Shown here: positions 59,167 to 64,000 of the stretch, piece by piece
How positions within the stretch are numbered: position 1 is the stretch's first letter
How the letters are laid out: each line of letters opens with the position of its first letter
Source: Cryobacterium arcticum
GTDB taxonomy: Bacteria > Actinomycetota > Actinomycetes > Actinomycetales > Microbacteriaceae
Direction of reading: 5' to 3'
Assembly (NCBI RefSeq): GCF_001679725.1
Contig: NZ_CP016282.1
Coordinates: 3,906,001-3,970,000 of the forward strand
DNA length: 64,000 nucleotides
Made by a program: the position numbers and the translations under genes
The notes under the pieces: generated by a model
Seen by the model: the letters and a program-made list of their open reading frames with translations, nothing else
Told to the model about the DNA's origin: nothing
The model's database searches: none

Positions 59167-59559
59167 ATGGGCGTTCGCATTGACGTAGACCTGTCCAGCC
59201 ACTTCCCCAGAATCACAGACGGCATCCTGGCGGGGTTCGTGCGCGGGCAGAACATGGCCGCCGAGGAACTCGTCAAGCTGTCGGCTGCGCGTGCGCCGAT
59301 GGACGACGAAGGCACGCTCGTTGGGAGCATTGCCGCGGTCCACGCCGACAACCCTGGCGAAGACGCCGGAGTCATCGCGGATACCCCGTATGCCCAGCGA
59401 TGGCATGAAGACGGCGCGCTCGTCGACTCCCTCGGCCGCCGCTACCCCGGCAACTCCGACTTCCAGAACAACCGAACCTCGCACTACTTCTCCGGCCCAG
59501 CCGAAGAGAACAAAGACGAGCTCGGCAAGATAATCGCAATGGAGGCAGGACGTGGTTGA
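59167..59559 (+). CDS. Tail-completion protein, HK97 gp10-like
   Basis: 130 residues. LVKLSAARAPMDDEGTLVGS, and YAQRWHEDGALVDSLG, NRTSHYFSGPAEENKDELGK. The pattern of a helix, APxDTGxLxxS and YAxxxHE is the HK97 gp10/minor capsid signature. Confidence 0.84.
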   Translation: MGVRIDVDLSSHFPRITDGILAGFVRGQNMAAEELVKLSAARAPMDDEGTLVGSIAAVHADNPGEDAGVIADTPYAQRWHEDGALVDSLGRRYPGNSDFQNNRTSHYFSGPAEENKDELGKIIAMEAGRG

Positions 59560-59986
59560 TCCAATTTCCCCCAACGTCACCCTGCGGCGAGCCCTGGCCC
59601 AGTACATCCACGACCAGGGCATGGGCGTGTACAAGCCCACCGCGCCGTACGTCAGCGGTGAGCGAGGCATCTACACCACCGGCAACATGCCCACCGTCGC
59701 GGGATCGGACAACGCCCTGGTGCTGCGTTCCCTCGCCTCAGTATCCACCGGCCGCGCCGACATGCTCTATCGCGTGCAGATCGAGTCCCGCATCAAGGGA
59801 TCGGGCATCGACGCGGAGAACCTCGCCGCTGGCCTGAACCTGATCCTCGACCAGCAGCAGAACACGCCTCCGGGACTGCACATCGCATGGTGCTCGCTGT
59901 ACTCATACCTGCCGCTCAGCGCCGATTCTTCCGGCCGCAACGGCGGGTTCCAGACCTTCTCATTCATGGGCCGCCGCGGCCTGTAA
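59552..59986 (+). CDS. Tail terminator-like protein
   Basis: 144 residues, GTG start overlapping the previous gene by 8 bp. VTLRRALAQYIHDQGMGVYK, YRVQIESRIKGSGIDAENLA, GRNGGFQTFSFMGRRGL. Minor-capsid/tail-terminator proteins of this size precede the major tail gene. Confidence 0.75.
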   Translation: MVDPISPNVTLRRALAQYIHDQGMGVYKPTAPYVSGERGIYTTGNMPTVAGSDNALVLRSLASVSTGRADMLYRVQIESRIKGSGIDAENLAAGLNLILDQQQNTPPGLHIAWCSLYSYLPLSADSSGRNGGFQTFSFMGRRGL

Positions 59987-60087
59987 CCCACCCCCACAAT
60001 CCAGCGTCACCCACCCGGTGGCGCTTCCTGGCGACCCGCCAGACCCACGGCCCACCTGGGCCTCGCCCACAATCTAAGGAGTCCCAC

Positions 60088-60837
60088 GTGGCCGATCCGA
60101 CCCTGTATGACACGACCGTCCAGACCGCAGGAACCCTCGCGCTCGCGCACGAGAAGATCCTGCAGTTCAAGCGCAGCGGCACGTTCGCCAACATCACCGG
60201 CGACCTCAACAACGTCACCGCCGTGCCCACCAAGATCACCGCCCAGCGCGAGAACTACGGCAACAAGGGCCGCACGTCCGAGCGCAAGCTGGGCGACAAC
60301 TGGGTGATCACCTTCGACGCCGAGGCCGTTCGAGACAACACCGGGGCCATCGCCCAGGCGTGGCTCATTGACCTGCTCAACGTCGCCAAGGCCAGCGGGT
60401 CCAGCAACCTCGCCGACTTCCAGCTGTTCGACGCGAAGGACCCCGCACTGGGAGCCATCGAGGGCAGCTTCACCGTCGAGGTGGCCGACCTCGCCACCGG
60501 GTTCGCCGACAAGGGCGGGTACAAGTTCACGCTCACCTCCGATGGTGTCGTGCGCCAGATCACGTCGCCCATCAACGGCTCGGGCATCCCGGTCATCGCG
60601 TCGGCGCTCCCGCTGAACGCTGTGGCCTCGGCCAATGTGTACTGCCGCGGGTACAACGTCAGCGCGATCACGGCGGCCACCATCGGCGGCATCGCGGCGA
60701 CATCCATCTCGCAGATCCCCGGCGAGCCGAACATCGTCGTGCTCGAGGTCCCGGCCGGCTCCGCTGGCTCGGCTCCGATCATCGTCACCAACGCGGTCGG
60801 CGCCTCGACTGCCTACGCATATACGCGTGGGGCCTGA
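60088..60837 (+). CDS. Major tail tube protein with C-terminal Ig-like (IPT) domain
   Basis: 249 residues, GTG start after AAGGAGTCCCAC. Tube part: LAHEKILQFKRSGTFANITG, GDNWVITFDAEAVRDNTGAI. Last 70 residues: GYNVSAITAATIGGIAATSI, VVLEVPAGSAGSAPIIVTNA, an IPT/TIG-like fold on the tail surface, possibly for weak binding to cell envelopes. Confidence 0.85.
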   Translation: MADPTLYDTTVQTAGTLALAHEKILQFKRSGTFANITGDLNNVTAVPTKITAQRENYGNKGRTSERKLGDNWVITFDAEAVRDNTGAIAQAWLIDLLNVAKASGSSNLADFQLFDAKDPALGAIEGSFTVEVADLATGFADKGGYKFTLTSDGVVRQITSPINGSGIPVIASALPLNAVASANVYCRGYNVSAITAATIGGIAATSISQIPGEPNIVVLEVPAGSAGSAPIIVTNAVGASTAYAYTRGA

Positions 60838-60883
60838 CCACTAGCGCCACATGGGCGGCTGACGAGAGCCAGCCGCCCACCAC

Positions 60884-61075
60884 TCACCTCTTGCGGGGCT
60901 TCTTCCCGTACTTCACGAGCGCTTCGCGAACCACGTCCGAGACCGTGCGCCCATCTTCCAGCGCTCGCTCCTGAGCGGCCACCCACACCTCGTCTGAGAT
61001 GCGGATGGCGCGCAGGGGGGTCTTGGGCTTGTTGGGCATGGGCTTCATCTTGGCAGTGTCGGACCACCCAGTCAT
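60884..61075 (-). CDS. Ribbon-helix-helix protein, paralogue 2
   Basis: 63 residues from ATG 61075 (ATGA overlap with the gene before); by comparison with paralogue 1 the core starts at 61048. MPNKPKTPLRAIRISDEVWV, GRTVSDVVREALVKYGKKPR. Opposite strand to all late genes around it and third gene of cassette 2. Nearly the same MPNKPKTPLR-x-IRISDE ribbon as at 53386, so both should recognise the same operator. Confidence 0.82.
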   Translation of the reverse strand: MTGWSDTAKMKPMPNKPKTPLRAIRISDEVWVAAQERALEDGRTVSDVVREALVKYGKKPRKR

Positions 61076-61335
61076 GCCTCCTCCTCAGCGACCACCCAGT
61101 AGCGGAAGGCCTCGCCCGGGCGCGACGGCCCATCCGAGTAGATGTCTTCGAGGGTCAGGCGGTCGTTTGTGAAGCCGACCGGGCCGGGCACCTGGTGGGT
61201 TCCGCCGATCTGGTTGTCCCAGGGGAACTTCCAGTAGTTCGGGTCTTTGACGATCGCGACTCGCTCTCCGTTTTTGAAGGCCTTCTCGAAAGCGCGCTTG
61301 TCCACCCGCTCAATGGTCACCACGTCGGCGCTCAC
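61072..61335 (-). CDS. Phage protein of unknown function (cassette 2)
   Basis: 87 residues: VVTIERVDKRAFEKAFKNGE, RVAIVKDPNYWKFPWDNQIG, GEAFRYWVVAEEEA. Overlaps both neighbours by 4 bp. Not recognised; its place in a repressor-controlled lysogenic cassette suggests a host-directed or exclusion role, without proof. Confidence 0.68.
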   Translation of the reverse strand: MSADVVTIERVDKRAFEKAFKNGERVAIVKDPNYWKFPWDNQIGGTHQVPGPVGFTNDRLTLEDIYSDGPSRPGEAFRYWVVAEEEA

Positions 61336-61514
61336 GCTTCGACTCCGGCCCAGAAGGACGAGCCGAGCATGGTCCCGTTTCGGCGGGCGATGGCGTCACC
61401 GCTGATCGGGCACGACTCCCCGAAGCGCATCCACCATTCGTGGGCGTATTCGAGAGAGAACTTCATCGTGTTGTCCGAGTTGGACGGGGCCTGCTGGATG
61501 GTCGAGCGCTTCAT
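61332..61514 (-). CDS. Small phage protein of unknown function (cassette 2)
   Basis: 60 residues, first gene of cassette 2, after CCAAGGAGATAAAAC. KFSLEYAHEWWMRFGESCPI, SGDAIARRNGTMLGSSFWAG. Could be an antirestriction or exclusion factor; nothing decides this. Confidence 0.66.
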   Translation of the reverse strand: MKRSTIQQAPSNSDNTMKFSLEYAHEWWMRFGESCPISGDAIARRNGTMLGSSFWAGVEA

Positions 61515-61525
61515 GTTTTATCTCC

Positions 61526-61578
61526 TTGGTGTATATGCACCAAGGTAGCACACAATCCGCAATATGTATATACACCAA
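61526..61578 (-). promoter_or_regulatory. Tandem operator/promoter of cassette 2
   Basis: TTGGTGTATATGCACCAA (61526-61543, palindromic with one central variation) next to the ribosome site of the minus-strand cassette and, 35 bp upstream, TGTATATACACCAA (61565-61578). Read on the minus strand, the run GTGCTACCTTGGTG matches GTGCTAGCTTGGTG of cassette 1, including the TAnnnT -10 box TACCTT. The upstream copy also lies 22 bp ahead of the plus-strand tail-chaperone start. Confidence 0.8.
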
Positions 61579-61599
61579 CCTCTGCAGGGAGAAAAGCTC

Positions 61600-62124
61600 A
61601 TGATCACCGCATCACTCAACGGCCGGAACCTTCACCTCCACCTCGGCGGCATCGAAGAAGACTTCATCATCGAACCCCTCGGAGGGCGTGACGGCAAGGC
61701 TCTCACAGACGAGTTCCTGCGCATCTCCATCGGCGCGTTGCCCGCCGAGGGCATGGAACCTTTGCTGCAGCGCGCAGTTGGCGCGGAGGTCTACGAGCGC
61801 GTGCAGACCGAGCTATCCCTGAACGAATCCCAGGACATCCTCCTGCCCGCGTTCTACTGGCAGACCGTCCTCGGCATGCACGGCGTCAACGCCTACATCT
61901 CGGGGGGTGAAGGACTCACGGGCGCAAAAAAAGCGCTGGAGCTCCTGGCCCTGACTTTGGGGATCTTACCAACGCAGACCGCGCCCAGTGGGGTCTTGGA
62001 GACCCTGATCCAGTCACAGGTACCTACCCTGCCTACCGCCAGGCCTACTACGACGCGCGACAGGCTGCCAGCAAACAAGCGGCAGGCGCCCAAGAAGCCG
62101 AAGCCCGCCAAGCCGCAAGCCTGA
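61600..62124 (+). CDS. Tail assembly chaperone (short form)
   Basis: 174 residues, start ATG 61600 after AGGGAGAAAAGC. NLHLHLGGIEEDFIIEPLGG, KALTDEFLRISIGALPAEGM, ILLPAFYWQTVLGMHGVNAY is the usual N-terminal chaperone domain. The frame after the slippery site ends in a Lys/Pro tail that looks like out-of-selection translation (ANKRQAPKKPKPAKPQA). Binds the tape measure during tail assembly. Confidence 0.8.
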   Translation: MITASLNGRNLHLHLGGIEEDFIIEPLGGRDGKALTDEFLRISIGALPAEGMEPLLQRAVGAEVYERVQTELSLNESQDILLPAFYWQTVLGMHGVNAYISGGEGLTGAKKALELLALTLGILPTQTAPSGVLETLIQSQVPTLPTARPTTTRDRLPANKRQAPKKPKPAKPQA

Positions 62125-62411
62125 CCGCGGTCGAGCTGTACGGGCTCGCACTACCCCAGCTTTTCGGCGAGGTCGAACTCGACCTTGCTCAGCACGGACT
62201 CATCACGGACCTCGACCGCGCCCTCGACACGAGGACGTGGCATTACGTCCGTTCAGCCATCAACCGCCTGCTCGACTCCGACGAGTCGTCATGGCTCCAG
62301 AAAGAGGTGATGGCCCTTGTCCGGAAGCGCAACATTCGAAGCGGGCTCGATCGGGTTCCGCATTCAAGCTCTGGGGACGGAAGTCTTCAAGAGGGACCTG
62401 GACTCCGCTGA
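61600..62411 (+). CDS. Tail assembly chaperone, -1 frameshift product (gpG-gpT-like)
   Basis: At A AAA AAA G (61926-61933) the zero-frame codons are AAA AAA GCG. A -1 slip enters a frame that stays open for 159 codons from AGC 61932 to TGA 62409-62411: AQWGLGDPDPVTGTYPAYRQ, LYGLALPQLFGEVELDLAQH, SWLQKEVMALVRKRNI. Total about 270 residues. This is the classical long form seen in lambda-like and actinophage tails. The tape-measure start overlaps its end. Confidence 0.85.
61926..61933 (+). other. Programmed -1 ribosomal frameshift site
   Basis: Seven A residues followed by G, in register as X XXY YYZ with both slippery codons AAA. The only long A run in this high-GC gene. The downstream GCGCTGGAGCTCC contains a possible GGAGCTCC stem that may stimulate slipping. 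Confidence 0.85.
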
Positions 62412-64000
62412 GAAATCAGTAGCTCAGGTTGGCAAGACCGCGCAGGAGTCGGCCCAGAAGGTCGCACCCCTGAGCAAGGAGATCGACAAGACCTCCAAGT
62501 CGTCGAAGGAGTCGAAAGCGCCAGTCGAGTCGGCGGCGCAGGCCACAAAGCGCCTGGCGGCTGAGGCAGCAGCAGCGGCAGCAAAGGTCAAGGCCGCAGC
62601 CCAGGAGGTCGAACGCCTCAAGCGTGAATCGGACGACGCAGCGAAGACCCTCGGCACTGCAGCCCTCGGTGTCGGTGCAGCGTTTGCCGCCGTGGCAGCG
62701 CTCACGGTCGGCACCTACGCCAAGTTCGACGAGGCCACCTCGAAGACGGCCGCCGCGACCATGGCGACCAAGGAGCAGCAGGACAAGCTCAAAGCATCCG
62801 CCATCGAGCAGGGTGCCGCGTCGATCTACTCGGCGAAGGAAGCCGCAGACGCACAGACGGAACTCGCCAAGGCGGGAGTGTCGGTCAACGACATCCTCGG
62901 CGGCGGCCTGAAGGGCTCTCTGGCCCTCGCGGCCGCGGGTGAACTCGCTGTAGCCCGGGCCGCTGAAATCGCCGCCACGACGCTCACAGTGTTCGGGCTC
63001 AAGGGTGACCAGGCCGGGCATGTTGCCGACCTCCTCGCCGCGGGCGCTGGCAAGGCTCAGGGTTCCGTCGAAGACCTATCACTCGGCCTCGGCTACGTGG
63101 GCGTCTCCTTCGCGCGGCTGAACATCCCCCTCGAAGATACCGTGGGCACGCTGGCACTGCTGGCCGCAAACGGTCTCCTCGGCGAGAAGGCCGGCACGGG
63201 CCTCCGCTCGGTCATCTCCTCGCTCACCTCCCCGGTCGCCAAGGGCGCCGAGGCCATGAAGACCTACGGCATCAACGTGTTCGACGCCCAGGGCAACTTC
63301 ATCGGCATGCAGGGTGCAGCCGAGCAGCTCAAACAGGGCCTCGGTGGGCTCGACGAGCAGACGCGCTCCGCAGCCCTCGGTGCCATCTTCGGCGCTGAGG
63401 CTGCCAGCGCTGCAGGCATCCTCTACAAGGCCGGTGCTTCCGGCGTGAAGACCTGGACCGACAACGTCAACGACCAGGGCTACGCCGCCGAGCAGGCCGC
63501 GAAGAAGACCGACAACCTGACGGGCGACCTCGAGCGACTCGGCGGGTCCTTCGACTCGATCCTCATCAAGACCGGCGGGCAGGCCAACGGTGTACTGCGC
63601 GACATGGTGCAGATCATCACCGGCCTCACCGACTGGTACGGCTCCCTCGATGAGAGCGCACAGGGTACGGCTCTCGCGATCGGCGTGGGCACGGCTGCTG
63701 TGCTGCTCTTCGGTGGCACGGCGCTGCTCGCTGTGCCGAAGATCGTCGAGTTCCGCACGGCCATCGGCGCGCTCAACACCACCATGAAGGGGACCGCGGC
63801 GGCCGCGGGCCTCATCGGTGTCGCGATCACCGCCGCAGTGCTCGTCCTCGGTGCGTTCGGCGCCCAGCAGGCCGACGCTGCCGCACGGATGCAGACCCTT
63901 ACCGACTCGCTCGACGAGAACACCGGCGCGTTCACGAAGAACACCCGTGAGGCCGTCATCTCTAACCTGGAAAAGACGGGCGCCGCGAAGACCGCGAAGC
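62317..64000 (+). CDS. Tail tape measure protein, 3' end outside window
   Basis: TTG start at 62317 with GAGG nine bases upstream; an in-frame TGA at 62308 rules out earlier starts. At least 561 residues. Coiled-coil opening (SAEKSVAQVGKTAQESAQKV), then the TP901-type core: TKTAAATMATKEQQDKLKAS, AKAGVSVNDILGGGLKGSLA, LSLGLGYVGVSFARLNIPLE, GAIFGAEAASAAGILYKAG. A hydrophobic segment (GLIGVAITAAVLVLGAFGAQ) near residue 505 may insert in the membrane at DNA entry. Sets tail length. Confidence 0.92.
   Translation, partial: MSGSATFEAGSIGFRIQALGTEVFKRDLDSAEKSVAQVGKTAQESAQKVAPLSKEIDKTSKSSKESKAPVESAAQATKRLAAEAAAAAAKVKAAAQEVERLKRESDDAAKTLGTAALGVGAAFAAVAALTVGTYAKFDEATSKTAAATMATKEQQDKLKASAIEQGAASIYSAKEAADAQTELAKAGVSVNDILGGGLKGSLALAAAGELAVARAAEIAATTLTVFGLKGDQAGHVADLLAAGAGKAQGSVEDLSLGLGYVGVSFARLNIPLEDTVGTLALLAANGLLGEKAGTGLRSVISSLTSPVAKGAEAMKTYGINVFDAQGNFIGMQGAAEQLKQGLGGLDEQTRSAALGAIFGAEAASAAGILYKAGASGVKTWTDNVNDQGYAAEQAAKKTDNLTGDLERLGGSFDSILIKTGGQANGVLRDMVQIITGLTDWYGSLDESAQGTALAIGVGTAAVLLFGGTALLAVPKIVEFRTAIGALNTTMKGTAAAAGLIGVAITAAVLVLGAFGAQQADAAARMQTLTDSLDENTGAFTKNTREAVISNLEKTGAAKTAK

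Larger units (their letters stand above)
32192..64000. mobile_element. Prophage (siphovirus-type), left end at tRNA-Gly; right end outside window
   Basis: From the tRNA 3' half onward gene content is entirely phage: integrase and repressor leftward, then early, replication, packaging, head and tail genes rightward, ending inside the tape measure gene. At least 31.8 kb. Lysis and tail-tip genes and attR must lie beyond 64000. Gene spacing is tight with many ATGA overlaps. The head and tail modules look intact, so it may be inducible; this is inference. Confidence 0.95.

Overview
The window suggests a high-GC actinobacterium, most likely of the family Microbacteriaceae (for example Cryobacterium or a relative). 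The evidence is GC-rich codon use, TAnnnT -10 boxes set about 7 nt ahead of start codons (leaderless mRNAs), a heliorhodopsin, an FBP-domain EF-G-binding protein and an actinobacterial type of prophage. The genus is an inference from gene content only.

Bases 1-32220 are chromosome. In order: a DNA-3-methyladenine glycosylase cut by the window edge; an ICL/PEP-mutase family enzyme; a YbdK-type carboxylate-amine ligase; a self-regulated TetR-FBP operon; AlkC-type alkylation repair; a divergent EamA exporter/TetR pair; a large family 2 glycosyltransferase; an aldo/keto reductase; a MerR regulator and an SDR-NTF2-VOC run that share a repeated MerR operator; and a 5-oxoproline-type operon (NRAMP-like transporter, pxpA, fused pxpBC, biotin carboxylase/BCCP) with a divergent GntR/FCD regulator and a perfect 17-bp palindrome. 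Then follow a second ICL/PEPM enzyme, an MFS exporter, a TetR/SDR divergent pair, a heliorhodopsin downstream of TerC, which carries a yybP-ykoY-type (manganese) riboswitch, a GH10 xylanase without signal peptide, the anaerobic ribonucleotide reductase pair nrdD-nrdG with two NrdR boxes 32 bp apart, a HAD-OsmC fusion, and dcd.

A tRNA-Gly(CCC) at 32145-32218 marks the left end of a prophage that runs past 64000. Integrase and repressor genes point left; nearly everything else points right with ATGA-type overlaps. The early and middle region holds a Cro-like protein, a small HTH protein, a DnaN-like clamp, RusA, a YqaJ-type exonuclease, RecT, HNH, a DNA methyltransferase, a replication-initiation-like protein, SSB and many small unknowns. 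The late region holds small and large terminase, portal, MuF, scaffold, major capsid, head-tail connectors, major tail protein, tail-assembly chaperone with a -1 frameshift, and the start of the tape measure.

The prophage also carries extra, less ordinary structure. (1) Two moron-like cassettes, one in each orientation, share the same tandem palindromic promoter/operator and end in close paralogues of one ribbon-helix-helix protein; this looks like a duplicated self-controlled regulatory module inside the late operon. (2) Two HNH genes share a hairpin leader plus a conserved block before the start codon. (3) Non-coding gaps near 34.6-35.5 kb and 55.7-55.9 kb hold strong multi-branched folds, some with tRNA acceptor/T-arm geometry. 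(4) A real tRNA-Trp(CCA) gene lies directly after the major capsid gene.
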